64,000 nt of DNA from Dehalococcoidia bacterium (GCA_009377745.1 WHTK01000005.1:94438-158437); one strand, 5' to 3'. Numbered from the stretch's first letter, positions 32,880-42,278 are shown. Made by a program: numbers and translations. Notes: a model not told the origin generated them from the letters alone.

Positions 32880-34440
32880 TTGGTTACGCTTTCGCCCCTA
32901 CGTCTGTCCATCCGGCAGGATGCCCTGCCTTTAATCTATGTGCTGGGCTTTATCGCACTCCTTCTGGCACGGCCCTTTGATGACGCAACCTTTGTAGCAA
33001 TCGCCGATGTGATCGGGACACTGGCGCCGCTGGCTGCCGGTGTTATCTCGATCATCGTCTCCCGCCGTAGTCTTGGTGCTGCGCGGCAAGCATGGCTCCT
33101 GATCGGGGCCGGTTGCTTCGTCTGGGGCCTGGGTGATGCGGTCTGGACCTACTACGAAGTTGTCCTCGAACAGGAGCCGTTCCCTTCACTGGCCGATCTG
33201 GGCTATCTCATAGCCGTGCCGTTGCTTTTTGCAGGCATCCTCGCGCTCACTGCGCCACGCGAGCGCAAGGCGCAGGTCCGCCGCCGGCCTCGATGCTATG
33301 GCAATCGTGGCGGCGGCGGGAGCGTTGAGCTGGCACATCGTCGTACGGGAGACATTCACAACAAGCGAACTGTCCAGCATGGAGAAAGTGCTCAGCAGTC
33401 TCTATCCTCTCGGAGATCTCGTGCTGCTCTTTTCTCTCGCCGTGGGACTGCCGCGTTTGAAGCAAGGGACCGGCAATGTCGTGCTGGTTGTCCTCGCGGC
33501 CGGGGTTGCAGCCTTTGTGATCGCGGACTCACTTTTCGCCTACCTGACGATGAAGGACGCCTACGCTGCCGGCTCGCTGGTCGATGCAGGCTGGGTGCTG
33601 GGTATGGCGCTCTTCGGTTATGCCGCCCTCCTTCACAACCGGTTGCAGCCCGAGTATTTGGAGGCGAATTCGCCGGTCTCAGCGCCTGGAGTCCGCCAAC
33701 TTGCGCCCATCGTTTTGCTGCCGTTCATCCTTGCCTGGCTGCTCCTGAGCGATATGCGTGGATCAATCGGCACGGCCGAAGGCTTGCCGACCTGCATCTT
33801 CGTTATCGCCTACGCGGTCCTGGTGGTGGCGCGGCAGGCGATGAATTTCCTCGACTCGCTAGAGATGGGCCGGCGCCTGGCGCTACTCAATACGCGGCTT
33901 GAGGCGAAGGCGGAGTATCTCTCAGACCGCCTAATGCAGGAGCAGAAGCTGGCGAACCATGACACCCTTACGGGTGTACTCAACCGGCGAGCCGTCATGG
34001 CCGAGATCGAGCAGCTCCTGGCATTGCCCAGCCTTACCGATGACGCCGGCGCGATCGGCGTCGTTGACGTTGATAGTCTAAAGCTGGTCAACGACACCGA
34101 GGGCCACTCCGCGGGTGATGTCCTACTGCGCCGCATTGCCGGCGCCCTGTGCTTGGAAGGCGCCATCGTCGGCCGCTTCGGGGGCGATGAGTTCATCGTG
34201 GCGCTACCGGGCGCTAATGAAGTGCAGGTACAGGCCTATATCGCCCTCGTCGATTGGCGGCTTAACGGGGCGCCGCTGCCGGAAGGGCCGGCCTCGAGAG
34301 GTGGCTTCAGCGCCGGCTTCGCCTTCTATCCGGCGGAGTCGAAGATATCCAGCCAACTCCTCCACCTGGCAGACCAGCGCATGTATGCGGAGAAGCAGCA
34401 GAAGGCGCAGGATCGGTCCGGCGGTAGCCGGGCGGCTTAA
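32880..34440 (+). CDS. Membrane-bound diguanylate cyclase (GGDEF), interrupted by one frameshift
   Basis: Read in two frames. The first (TTG 32880 after GAGG) encodes four or five N-terminal helices ending at PRERKAQVRR (about 33280); the second continues AGLDAMAIVAAAGALSWHIV with further helices and then the catalytic domain: HDTLTGVLNRRAVMAEIE, GVVDVDSLKLVNDTEGHSAG, and GRFGGDEFIVALPG with a perfect GGDEF active site. Removing one base in CGCCGCCGG near 33280-33285 restores one frame of about 519 residues. It would make cyclic di-GMP. An assembly error or a pseudogene are both possible. The RxxD inhibitory site is absent. Confidence 0.8.
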
Positions 34441-34604
34441 CCATTACCCTTAATCCCCATCCAAACATCGGCCATTCTTGTTTTGTAAGGCCCAAGCATC
34501 TTTTGTCAGACGCGCTGTCCGTGTAATCTTCATCCACCCAGGCGCGGGTTTCATAACTTGCGCATTTCATTGACCCTTGCCCGTACAGCCATGAGGAGGG
34601 CTCT

Positions 34605-36590
34605 TTGGGCCTGGCCCGGCTTCTCTCCGGTCAGCTACTGCGCATTGCGGCGCTGGTTATCGTTTTGGCTCTGCCTTTGATCCTCCTGGAAGGCGGATTT
34701 AATCCCCAGCGCACCTCGGCCGAGCCAGCTAGCTGCACCGGCGCTTTCCTCGATGACAGTCTAACCGTGACATTCGCCGAAGGTTCAGCGACTTCAGGTC
34801 CGCCGGGCACCCTCTTTAGCATCATTGTGATCTTCGGATTCCAGGGCGGATATGCTGCCGAGGGCCAGGCCGGCACACAAGCGCTCCAGGTCGTGGAAGC
34901 GATTTGGGACTGGAATTTTGACGACGATCCTCATAACCGCGTTGGCTTTACGGAATTCGATGATGGTTCGGAAAGCACAATCTTCGAACCGCCACCGCCG
35001 GTACTGATCAACGCGGCGGTCCCGCTGGACGCCACTCCAGGCTCCTACCCAATCGCTGCCTGTTACTCCGTCTCCGGTGAGGGCACTTTTTGGACTTACG
35101 GCATGTTCGAAGGATTCGCCGGCGAAATCGAGTCCTCTCAGATCGAGTTCCTGGTAACGGAGCCGCCGCCGACCGAGGTGCCGGATTCAACCAACACTCC
35201 TACGCCTAATGACGAAGATGAGAGCGCCGACGAGAACGACGAGCAGGCAGATGAGGCCGACGAACAGCTAATCGTAACGCCGGCGCCGACCAGCACTCCC
35301 GAGCCGACGCCGACACTGATTGCCCTGGCAACCAACACGCCGGTGCCGCCGACGCCCATCCCGCCGACTGAGGTGCCGCCCACATCGTTGCCGCTGATCC
35401 TCGGCGCCCAGACCTCTACGCCCGGACCGCAGGTCACCGCGACCTCGCAGCCGCAACCAACAACGGCGCCGGCTTCGCCTACCAGCGCTCCCGCTCCAAC
35501 GAGCACGTCCGGGCCGGCACCTCCATCCCCGACCTCGCCACCGCCGCCGTCACCGACGCTGCCGGCCAGCGACGTTCTGGGGACCCTCGACCGGCCAGAG
35601 ATATTCCGCATCGTGCCCTCACCTAACCAGGTCTCGGGCGATATAGACGTCATCCTGACCAACCTGGGCCTGGCCGGCTTCACGATGATGCTGGTCTTCG
35701 CGACCGCCGTCGTCTTCAACCAGACAATCAACGACAACCAGGACTCGATTGAGGCGGCTCTGGCGGGCCTGCTGGCGCCGTTCGCGGCTATCAAGGGCGG
35801 CGTGCAGGGGCTTGCCGATAACTTCGGATTTATCAAGACGCTGGGTTGGCCGCTGATCGTGTTGGGGTTAACCGCCGGTGTTTACGGCTTCCTGGAGCCG
35901 GGCTTCGGCTTCAACGAGAAGAGCGTCATCGTCGTCGCGAGTCTGTTGCTGGCCGCCGGGGCGATCACTTATCTCACGGACGGCGTCGAGGTATTCATCG
36001 CCAACCAGGTCTATGGTGAGAACGCCGCCGTGCGAATCTTCCCGCTGGCGATCGTCATCGCCGCGATCTCAGTGATGATCTCTCGTGTCTCCAGCTTCGA
36101 GCCCGGCGTGATCTACGGCTTCGTAGCCCTGGCAGTCTACCTGCGCCCGCATAATCTGACGGCGGCGCAGGAAGGGCGTTCGGTCTGGATACCCAGCCTG
36201 CTACTCCTCTGCCTCAGCGTTGCCTGCTGGCTGGCCTTGATCCCGATACGCGATGCCATTGACGGCGGCAACAGCTCCTTCCTGGTCGCCTTCCTCGAAG
36301 GTGTGACGGTGGCGGTCTTCATCGGCGGGCTGGAAGGACTCTTCTTCAACATGCTGCCCCTGAGCTTCATGGACGGCGAGAAGGTCTATCGCTGGAACAA
36401 GCTGATCTGGGCCTTGACGATGGGCACGGTGGCGCTGCTCTTCTGGCACGTCCTGCTAAATAGCGAGCGTGAATACTTCGATGCCCTCTCGGAAACCACT
36501 CCGATGGTGGCCCTGATTATCGGTGGCATCTGCCTGGGCTCAACCGTGATCGTCTGGCTCTTCTTTAAGCTCAAACAGCGCAGCGCTTAG
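34605..36590 (+). CDS. Exported Pro/Thr-linker protein with C-terminal multi-span domain
   Basis: 661 residues from TTG 34605 (GAGGAGGG nearby upstream). A signal-like helix (RIAALVIVLALPLILLEGG) leads an extracytoplasmic beta domain (PGTLFSIIVIFGFQGGY) up to residue about 180, then an acidic stretch and a 100-residue linker almost only Pro, Thr, Ser and Ala (TPAPTSTPEPTPTL type), the sort often glycosylated. From about residue 345 there are eight or nine membrane helices, including EGLFFNMLPLSFMDGEKVYR, reminiscent of a site-2-protease LDG motif, but no HExxH is seen. The membrane domain recurs in actinobacterial and Chloroflexota proteins without known function. Confidence 0.75.
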   Translation: MGLARLLSGQLLRIAALVIVLALPLILLEGGFNPQRTSAEPASCTGAFLDDSLTVTFAEGSATSGPPGTLFSIIVIFGFQGGYAAEGQAGTQALQVVEAIWDWNFDDDPHNRVGFTEFDDGSESTIFEPPPPVLINAAVPLDATPGSYPIAACYSVSGEGTFWTYGMFEGFAGEIESSQIEFLVTEPPPTEVPDSTNTPTPNDEDESADENDEQADEADEQLIVTPAPTSTPEPTPTLIALATNTPVPPTPIPPTEVPPTSLPLILGAQTSTPGPQVTATSQPQPTTAPASPTSAPAPTSTSGPAPPSPTSPPPPSPTLPASDVLGTLDRPEIFRIVPSPNQVSGDIDVILTNLGLAGFTMMLVFATAVVFNQTINDNQDSIEAALAGLLAPFAAIKGGVQGLADNFGFIKTLGWPLIVLGLTAGVYGFLEPGFGFNEKSVIVVASLLLAAGAITYLTDGVEVFIANQVYGENAAVRIFPLAIVIAAISVMISRVSSFEPGVIYGFVALAVYLRPHNLTAAQEGRSVWIPSLLLLCLSVACWLALIPIRDAIDGGNSSFLVAFLEGVTVAVFIGGLEGLFFNMLPLSFMDGEKVYRWNKLIWALTMGTVALLFWHVLLNSEREYFDALSETTPMVALIIGGICLGSTVIVWLFFKLKQRSA

Positions 36591-36657
36591 CGTCTCCCAA
36601 CTGCCACGGAAATACGCCGTCTCCTCGTCTCCTGCCTACGGCGTTGCTTGACCGCGA

Positions 36658-36666
36658 TGATACGAT
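36658..36666 (+). promoter_or_regulatory. Extended -10 promoter element for the first MATE gene
   Basis: TGATACGAT fits TGnTAnnnT; 50 bp before the ATG at 36717. TTGCTT at 36644 is a weak -35 at 11 bp, so an extended -10 promoter is more likely. Confidence 0.4.
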
Positions 36667-36716
36667 CGCCGCAACCCGGAAGGTGACGTAAGCGTTAGCG
36701 TCGGCGGGAGGCGGTC

Positions 36717-38174
36717 ATGCAGGAGCCGGGGCAAGGCGAGCAACCTCAGCAGGGCGGCAATCGCCGGTCCGAGTACGCTACCCGTGACCTGACCTCCGGC
36801 AGCATCCCCAAGAACCTCTTCCATCTCGCCTGGCCCCAGAGCGTCGAAGGCTCCATGCGTGTCGTCGATCAGGTTGCAGACTTGATCTGGGCCGGCTTCC
36901 TGGGTACCGGCCACCTCGCCGGCATTGGCGTTTCGCAGCAGTTCACCCAGATGGCCTGGACCTTCCGCAACGGCATCGATACTGCTCAGCGGGCGATGGT
37001 CTCGCGCGCCGTCGGCATGGGCGATATACCTCTCGCCAACCACATCGTCTGGCAGGCTACGACCCTCAGCGGCGTGTATTTCCTCATCGTCGGCGTCTTC
37101 GGCTTCATCTTCACGGAGACGATGCTGCGCGGCTTCGGCGTCTCAGAGAGCGTCATCGATAAAGCCGCTCCCTACATGCGCCTCCAGTGGCTGGGGCAGT
37201 TTGGCTTCGGTTTCCAGATGCTCTGGGGTCAGGCACTGTCCGCTTCCGGCGACACGCTGACGCCAATGAAGGCAACGATGTTCTCTCGCGTCCTCCATAT
37301 GGGCCTCAGTCCCATTTTCATCTTTGGGCCGTTGGGTCTGCCAGAGATGGGTCTGCAGGGCGCCGCCGTCGGCAGCATGGTCGCCAACTCTTGCGGCAGC
37401 CTGATCAACCTGCGCGCCCTCCTTCTGGGGCGGTCACGGCTCCACCTCCGACTAAGCGACTACCGCTTTGACCCCTCGATCCTCTGGCAGCTGATCAAGA
37501 TCGGCACGCCTGCTGCCGTTAACGGCATGGAGCGCTCTATGGCGCAGCTGATCCTCGTACGCCTGGTGACGCCCTTCGGCGATAACGCCCTGGCCGCCTA
37601 CACCGTGACCCGCCGCGTCGAGATGTTCTCCAACCTCGGCAGCGCCGGCCTCGGCATGGCCAGCGGCATCATCGTCGGCCAGAGCCTTGGCGCCGGGCGG
37701 CCGGAGCGGGCGCGTGAGACGGTCATCTGGGGCACGGCCTACGTACTGATGATCAAATCAGTCTTCTGTGCGTTCCTCTTCCTGTTCCCAGAGCTCTTCC
37801 TCTCGCTGTTCACGCGCGATGACGAGCTGCTCGATATCAGTTCCAAATGGCTGCGAATCCAGATCCTGGCTTACCTAGCAATGGGCGTCAGCCAGGTGGC
37901 GATGCAGTCCTTCATGACGGCCGGCGCTACCTTGTTCCCTGCCGCCGTGACCCTGATCACGGTCTGGTGCATAGAACTGCCCCTGTCCTACCTCTTTTCG
38001 AATGAGCTGGGGTTGGGTCAATACGGCATCGCTCTGGGCATAAGCATCGGCACTTCCTGCCGGCTCCTGTTCTACGTCCCTTACTTCTTCTCCGGCCGCT
38101 GGTTGCGCGTCAAGGTCTTCAGCGATCAGCATCAGGGACCGGCACAGCCACAACCGGCCACAGCCGGTCCCTGA
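36717..38174 (+). CDS. MATE family efflux transporter
   Basis: 485 residues, twelve hydrophobic helices. RDLTSGSIPKNLFHLAWPQS is the N-terminal amphipathic segment; VADLIWAGFLGTGHLAGIGV, RAMVSRAVGMGDI, GIIVGQSLGAGRPERARETV and FMTAGATLFPAAV are the MATE family repeats. Such proteins export drugs or metabolites in exchange for H+ or Na+. ATG 36717 has GGGAGG 7 nt upstream. The next gene is a close paralogue; both keep the segment LT(S/T)GSIPKNL, so they are a tandem duplication. Substrate unknown. Confidence 0.9.
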   Translation: MQEPGQGEQPQQGGNRRSEYATRDLTSGSIPKNLFHLAWPQSVEGSMRVVDQVADLIWAGFLGTGHLAGIGVSQQFTQMAWTFRNGIDTAQRAMVSRAVGMGDIPLANHIVWQATTLSGVYFLIVGVFGFIFTETMLRGFGVSESVIDKAAPYMRLQWLGQFGFGFQMLWGQALSASGDTLTPMKATMFSRVLHMGLSPIFIFGPLGLPEMGLQGAAVGSMVANSCGSLINLRALLLGRSRLHLRLSDYRFDPSILWQLIKIGTPAAVNGMERSMAQLILVRLVTPFGDNALAAYTVTRRVEMFSNLGSAGLGMASGIIVGQSLGAGRPERARETVIWGTAYVLMIKSVFCAFLFLFPELFLSLFTRDDELLDISSKWLRIQILAYLAMGVSQVAMQSFMTAGATLFPAAVTLITVWCIELPLSYLFSNELGLGQYGIALGISIGTSCRLLFYVPYFFSGRWLRVKVFSDQHQGPAQPQPATAGP

Positions 38175-38199
38175 AACCTGGAAATCCCAATATCCCCAA

Positions 38200-38228
38200 T
38201 TGACACAAAGTGTCTAAGCACCTAACGT
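38200..38228 (+). promoter_or_regulatory. Promoter with palindromic operator before the second MATE gene
   Basis: TTGACA (38200-38205), 17 bp, TAACGT (38223-38228). The perfect palindrome GACAC-AAA-GTGTC (38202-38214) overlaps the -35 box, where a repressor would block polymerase. The GTG of the gene is 68 bp on. Confidence 0.4.
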
Positions 38229-38295
38229 TAACTGGAACTGCCGGGATTGACCGGAAGCTCATCTATTGCCCGTTGTCTAGCTCCTGCGAGCGCTA

Positions 38296-39957
38296 GTGAC
38301 CGACGAGACCGACAGCACAGGTAGTCCCAGCCGCAGTGGAGGCGCCTTGAACGAAAGCCGTTCAAGCAATGGCGCCTCGGTTGAGACAGCGCCTGCTTCG
38401 AAGGCCTCGATTCCTGAAGAAACCCCTGCTCCTGCCGACGCAGTGGCGCTTCTGGCTCAAAGTGGTGGCAACGGTGGCCGCACTGGCGGTGGCCGGAGAC
38501 CTGGCGCCGGATCTGGCGGCCGTCCCGGAGGCCCAGGTGGCGGACGCTGGCAGGGACGGGACCTGACCACCGGCAGCATCCCGAAAAACCTCTGGGGTAT
38601 GGCCTGGCCTCAGGGCGTCGAAGGCGTCCTGAGGATAGTTGACCAGATCCTGGACCTGGTCTGGGCCGGCTTCCTCGGCACGCCCCACATCGCCGGTATT
38701 GGCGTAGCGCAGCAGTACACCCAGATGGCCTGGTCAGCCCGTCAGGGTATCGACACGGCCCAGCGGGCGATGGTCTCGCGCGCCATCGGCATGGGCAACG
38801 TTGCCCTGGCGCAGCTTTCCGTGTTTCAGGCAGCGACGGTCACGGCTGGCTTCGCGCTTCTGGTCTCCGGCATCGGCATCCTTCTTACCGTCCCGCTGCT
38901 GCGTCTCCTCGGCGTCTCTGAGGCGGTCATCGGCGAGGCGGCGCCTTATATGCGGGTGCAGTTCGCAGGCCAGGGGATCATGGGCTTCCAGCAGCTCTTC
39001 GCCCACGCCCTGATGGCGTCGGGCGACCCCATTACACCGATGCGGGCGCATATAGTTTCGCGTGTCAGCCATGGGCTGCTCAGTCCGCTCCTGGTCTTTG
39101 GACTCGGAGGCATGCCGGAGCTTGGCATCGCCGGAGCCGCGGTTGCCGCCGCGATTGGCAACACGCTGGCCCTCGCCATGGTGACTCGCGCCCTCTTCAC
39201 CGGCCGCAGCAGTCTCCACCTCAAGCTCTCCGAGTACTGCATAGACCGGAAGTTGATCTGGCAGATCCTGCGGATTGGCGGTCCCGCGGCCATCAATGGG
39301 GCTGAGCGCTCGGTGGCGCAGCTTCTGCTCGTCGGCCTCGTGACTCCCTTCGGAGACAACGCCCTCGCGGCCTTCACCATCTCCCGTCGCGTCGAGATGT
39401 TTGCCAACCTCGGCAGCCAGGGTTTCGGCCAGGCCAGCGGCGTCATCGTCGGTCAGAACCTGGGCGCCGGCAACCTGGCGCGGGCCAAGGAGACCATTCT
39501 CTGGGCGCTGGGATTCGTTATGTCGATCAAGTCAGTGCTAACTCTCCTCCTGTTCATCTTCCCGGAAGCGTTCCTCACGCTCTTCACCCGGGACCCGGAG
39601 TTGCTGGCCATCGCCTCGACCTGGGTGCGGATCCAGTGTCTGGGCAACCTGGCGCTGGGGCCGGGCAACGTCTTCAACCAGTCGTTCATGACCGCGGGCG
39701 CCACCGTCTATCCAATGCTGGTCACCCTGTTCGCACTCTGGGTGGTGGAGCTGCCGCTGGCTTACGTCCTCTCGCAGTCTCTGGGCATGGACCAGTATGG
39801 AATCCCCTGGGCTGTCGCGATCGCCTCGATCATCCGGCCTCTCTGCCACGTCCCGTACTTCCTCTCCGGGCGCTGGATGAGAGCCAGAGTCTTCGCCGGC
39901 GCGGGCCCGCCAGGTGGAGCTCAGGCCGCACAGATAAGCCCTTCTCTGAGCAGTTAA
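38296..39957 (+). CDS. MATE family efflux transporter with disordered N-terminal extension
   Basis: 553 residues. About 90 N-terminal residues are low-complexity Ser/Gly/Arg (SGGNGGRTGGGRRPGAGSGG), unlike the upstream paralogue. From RDLTTGSIPKNLWGMAWPQG the MATE core follows with twelve helices: VWAGFLGTPHIAGIGV, RAMVSRAIGMGNV, GVIVGQNLGAGNLARAKETI. GTG at 38296. The extension could be a start-site artefact, but the first ATG inside the conserved part is within the membrane core, so a long N-terminus is probable. Its own promoter/operator precedes it, so the two copies may be regulated separately. Confidence 0.85.
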   Translation: MTDETDSTGSPSRSGGALNESRSSNGASVETAPASKASIPEETPAPADAVALLAQSGGNGGRTGGGRRPGAGSGGRPGGPGGGRWQGRDLTTGSIPKNLWGMAWPQGVEGVLRIVDQILDLVWAGFLGTPHIAGIGVAQQYTQMAWSARQGIDTAQRAMVSRAIGMGNVALAQLSVFQAATVTAGFALLVSGIGILLTVPLLRLLGVSEAVIGEAAPYMRVQFAGQGIMGFQQLFAHALMASGDPITPMRAHIVSRVSHGLLSPLLVFGLGGMPELGIAGAAVAAAIGNTLALAMVTRALFTGRSSLHLKLSEYCIDRKLIWQILRIGGPAAINGAERSVAQLLLVGLVTPFGDNALAAFTISRRVEMFANLGSQGFGQASGVIVGQNLGAGNLARAKETILWALGFVMSIKSVLTLLLFIFPEAFLTLFTRDPELLAIASTWVRIQCLGNLALGPGNVFNQSFMTAGATVYPMLVTLFALWVVELPLAYVLSQSLGMDQYGIPWAVAIASIIRPLCHVPYFLSGRWMRARVFAGAGPPGGAQAAQISPSLSS

Positions 39958-39989
39958 AAAACCCTCTACTTAACTTTGACCGGATGATG

Positions 39990-39995
39990 TAGAAT
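39990..39995 (+). promoter_or_regulatory. Possible -10 box before the GlcG/RidA/Rieske cluster
   Basis: TAGAAT preceded by TG (TGTAGAAT), 88 bp before the ATG at 40084. No convincing -35 box at 16-18 bp. Confidence 0.35.
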
Positions 39996-40083
39996 CTGCT
40001 CCGGTCGAATGCGCGGCTGGAGTTGCAGCTCCTCAGCAGGCCCGGCCATCCCCCGCAGTTCTGTTTCCTAGATAGGCAATCTC

Positions 40084-40551
40084 ATGCTGAAACGGAAAAC
40101 CCTGACGCTCGAAGAGGCCATGCGCGTGATCAATGCCGTCATCGATCACGCCAAAAAGTCCAACCACATCGGTATCGCGACTGTCATTGTTAACCCGCAT
40201 GGCGAAATTATCGCCTCCGCGAAGATGGACGGACGCTCGCCACGCTTTTACAAAGCAGCCCATCGCAAGGCTTACTCGGCTGCCAAGTTCGAGCGCGACA
40301 CGTCCGCAATCATCGACCTACACGCCGCGTCTGAGGCGGAGGGCCGCAAGGGTCCCCATGACTGGAACGACTCGATGCTTTCCACGTTACCCGGCGGTTA
40401 CCTCGTCGTCGATGAGGAGGAGAACATCCTCGGCGCCGTCTCCGTCGCGGGCGGCACGGGCGGTGAGTTCTCAGACTGGAACTTCATCAAGATCGGTTTT
40501 GCGGCGCTCGGCGATGGCTATCATCACCGGCCCGGCATGGGTGAGCACTGA
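40084..40551 (+). CDS. GlcG/HbpS-family heme-binding-type protein, copy 1
   Basis: 155 residues, cytoplasmic, no signal. LTLEEAMRVINAVIDHAKK, GIATVIVNPHGEIIASAKMDG and GAVSVAGGTGGEFSDWNFI are the GlcG/HbpS (DUF336) fold. Relative to ordinary GlcG it has two special segments found in all three copies here: AAHRKAYSAAKFERDT (His60, Arg61) where GlcG usually has an IA-x-K-ARTA type helix, and KGPHDWNDSMLSTLPGG (about 89-105). HbpS and PduO-C members bind heme, so His60 is a candidate ligand. First of nine linked genes (three GlcG, three RidA-like, three Rieske). Confidence 0.88.
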   Translation: MLKRKTLTLEEAMRVINAVIDHAKKSNHIGIATVIVNPHGEIIASAKMDGRSPRFYKAAHRKAYSAAKFERDTSAIIDLHAASEAEGRKGPHDWNDSMLSTLPGGYLVVDEEENILGAVSVAGGTGGEFSDWNFIKIGFAALGDGYHHRPGMGEH

Positions 40552-40568
40552 GACCTGGAGGAGAGTCG

Positions 40569-41033
40569 ATGCGCAAGCAACATATCCTGACACTGGAAGA
40601 GGCGATGAACGTCGTCAACGGCGTGGTCAACTTCGCCAAAGAGAACAACCATCGCGGCGTGGCCGTGGTGGTAGTCAACAAGTACGGACAGCTGGTTGCT
40701 GCAGCGAAGATGACGGGCCTCGCGAACCGGGTAATGGGGGCCGCCCACCGCAAGGCCTACTCGGCATCCCAGTTCGAGCGCGACACTTCCCTGGTCATCG
40801 ACATGCACCAGGAAGGCGAGGCGAAGGGGCAGAAGGGCCCGCATGATTGGAACGACCGCATGCTCTCGACGCTGCCCGGCGGCTATTGCGTCCTCTACAA
40901 CGGCGAGGTCATTGGCGCGGTGGCTGTCGCGGGTGGCGGCGGCAACATCTCCGACTGGGAGTTCGCAGAGAAGGCGTTTGAGTGCCTGGGACCCGGCTTT
41001 ACCCATCGCGGCAAGACGGAAGTCCACGGCTAG
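40569..41033 (+). CDS. GlcG/HbpS-family heme-binding-type protein, copy 2
   Basis: 154 residues, next to copy 1 after 17 bp with a GGAGGAGAG site. The same layout: LTLEEAMNVVNGVVNFAKE, VVVVNKYGQLVAAAKMTG, AAHRKAYSASQFERDT with His60 at the same number as copy 1, KGPHDWNDRMLSTLPGGYCV, and VAVAGGGGNISDWEFAEKAF. It lacks the MDG Asp of copy 1 (MTG). The close spacing and shared special motifs mean co-translation and probably a hetero-oligomer with copies 1 and 3. The substrate or reaction is not known. Confidence 0.88.
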   Translation: MRKQHILTLEEAMNVVNGVVNFAKENNHRGVAVVVVNKYGQLVAAAKMTGLANRVMGAAHRKAYSASQFERDTSLVIDMHQEGEAKGQKGPHDWNDRMLSTLPGGYCVLYNGEVIGAVAVAGGGGNISDWEFAEKAFECLGPGFTHRGKTEVHG

Positions 41034-41045
41034 AGGAGAGAAGAG

Positions 41046-41525
41046 ATGCCGCTTGAGTACAACGTCCTAGAACTGGCTGAGGCGCAGAAGCTAGTAGATG
41101 TGGCCATTGATTACGTGAGCAAGAACAACTTGCCCCCAGCCGCCATCGTCGTCTGCGACAAGTTCGGCGAGATCCTCGCGGGCGCCCGCATGGACGGCTG
41201 CTCGCACATGTACTGGCACTCGGCGCACCGCAAGGCTTACTCATCCGCGATTTTCGAGCGCGACACCGAAGGCCTGATCGACTTCTGGGCGGGCCAGGAA
41301 CGCAACGGCCACAAGGGGCCGATGGACTGGAACGACACGATGTTGACCACGCTCTCGGGAGGTCTCGTAGTGTGTAACGGCGTGGGTGATGGCCCTTACG
41401 GCGGATTTGCAGTCGTCGGCGGCATCGGAGTTTCGACAGAAGAGCCGGCCGACGAATACCGGATTGCGGAGGTCGCCATTGAGTCCCTCGGGGACGGGTT
41501 CCGCCACCGCCGAGATTGGAACTAA
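41046..41525 (+). CDS. GlcG/HbpS-family heme-binding-type protein, copy 3
   Basis: 159 residues after 12 bp with GAGGAGAG. The most divergent of the three: ELAEAQKLVDVAIDYVSK, AIVVCDKFGEILAGARMDG, SAHRKAYSSAIFERDT (His61) and KGPMDWNDTMLTTLSGG are kept, but there are additional Cys and His residues (VCDKF, GCSHMYWHSAH) near the putative heme edge, so its ligand set differs from copies 1 and 2. The C-terminus (EEPADEYRIAEVAIESLGDG) fits the fold. It is followed by the first RidA-like gene after 3 bp. Confidence 0.87.
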   Translation: MPLEYNVLELAEAQKLVDVAIDYVSKNNLPPAAIVVCDKFGEILAGARMDGCSHMYWHSAHRKAYSSAIFERDTEGLIDFWAGQERNGHKGPMDWNDTMLTTLSGGLVVCNGVGDGPYGGFAVVGGIGVSTEEPADEYRIAEVAIESLGDGFRHRRDWN

Positions 41526-41528
41526 ATC

Positions 41529-42278
41529 ATGCAGGAAATATTTGCCAACCAGGCCCACGACCCGATACCCGTCGCCGTCAAGCTCGGTGACCTGATCCAC
41601 GGCGCCCGCGTCACCGGCGCTGACCCGGCTACGAGTGAGCTGCCGGACACGCTCGAAGCGCAGTCCGCCAACGCGCTGCAGAACATGAAAGCCGCTGTCG
41701 AGGCGGCGGGGGCGTCGCTCGATAACGTTGGCCAGGTCAGTTTCTTCTTCAAAAACTTCAGCGGCGCTGTCATGCGTGACGTGATCAACCCGCTCTGGGT
41801 AGAGATGTTTACCGACGAGGACAGCCGGCCCACCTACAAGTTCATGCCGGCCCCTGAGCTGCCTGGCGACCAGCAGGTACACGTTGAGTTCTGGGCGGTG
41901 CCGGGTCAGAAGCGCAACTCGATCCAGATACCCAACGTGGCCCACACCAACCCGATCCCCTTCGGCGTCAAGATGGGCCGCTACCTCTTCTCATCCCGCT
42001 GCTTGCCCATGGACCCGGCCACGGGCAAGAACCCAGAGGGCCTCGACCCTCAGCTCAGTTGTAGCCTCGGCAACGCCTCGACGTTGCTGGACATGGCCGG
42101 CATGTCCTGGGGCGACGTAACCCAGGGCCGCGCCTTCCTCACGGACATGGCCAACCTGCCCAAGATTGAGTCTGCCTGGAAGGCCAAGACCTCGGCGCCG
42201 CTGGCCCCCGTGGTTTATGGCGTCGGCGGCAACGCGCAGGTCTACGTCGAGTTCATCGCCGCCGGTAAGGCCGGCTAG
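41529..42278 (+). CDS. Two-domain RidA-like protein, copy 1
   Basis: 249 residues made of two tandem RidA/YjgF domains (about 1-125 and 126-249). Both keep family marks: LQNMKAAVEAAGASLDNVGQ and DVINPLWVEMFTDE with RPTYKF in the first; LFSSRCLPMDPATGKNP and GMSWGDVTQGRAF in the second. RidA enzymes deaminate reactive enamines through an Arg in the last strand pair; here Lys stands in its region (PTYKF) and the second domain has no clear replacement, so it is likely a non-deaminase. The 3-bp spacing to glcG copy 3 shows co-translation. RidA proteins form trimers, so a six-domain assembly is possible. Confidence 0.85.
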   Translation: MQEIFANQAHDPIPVAVKLGDLIHGARVTGADPATSELPDTLEAQSANALQNMKAAVEAAGASLDNVGQVSFFFKNFSGAVMRDVINPLWVEMFTDEDSRPTYKFMPAPELPGDQQVHVEFWAVPGQKRNSIQIPNVAHTNPIPFGVKMGRYLFSSRCLPMDPATGKNPEGLDPQLSCSLGNASTLLDMAGMSWGDVTQGRAFLTDMANLPKIESAWKAKTSAPLAPVVYGVGGNAQVYVEFIAAGKAG

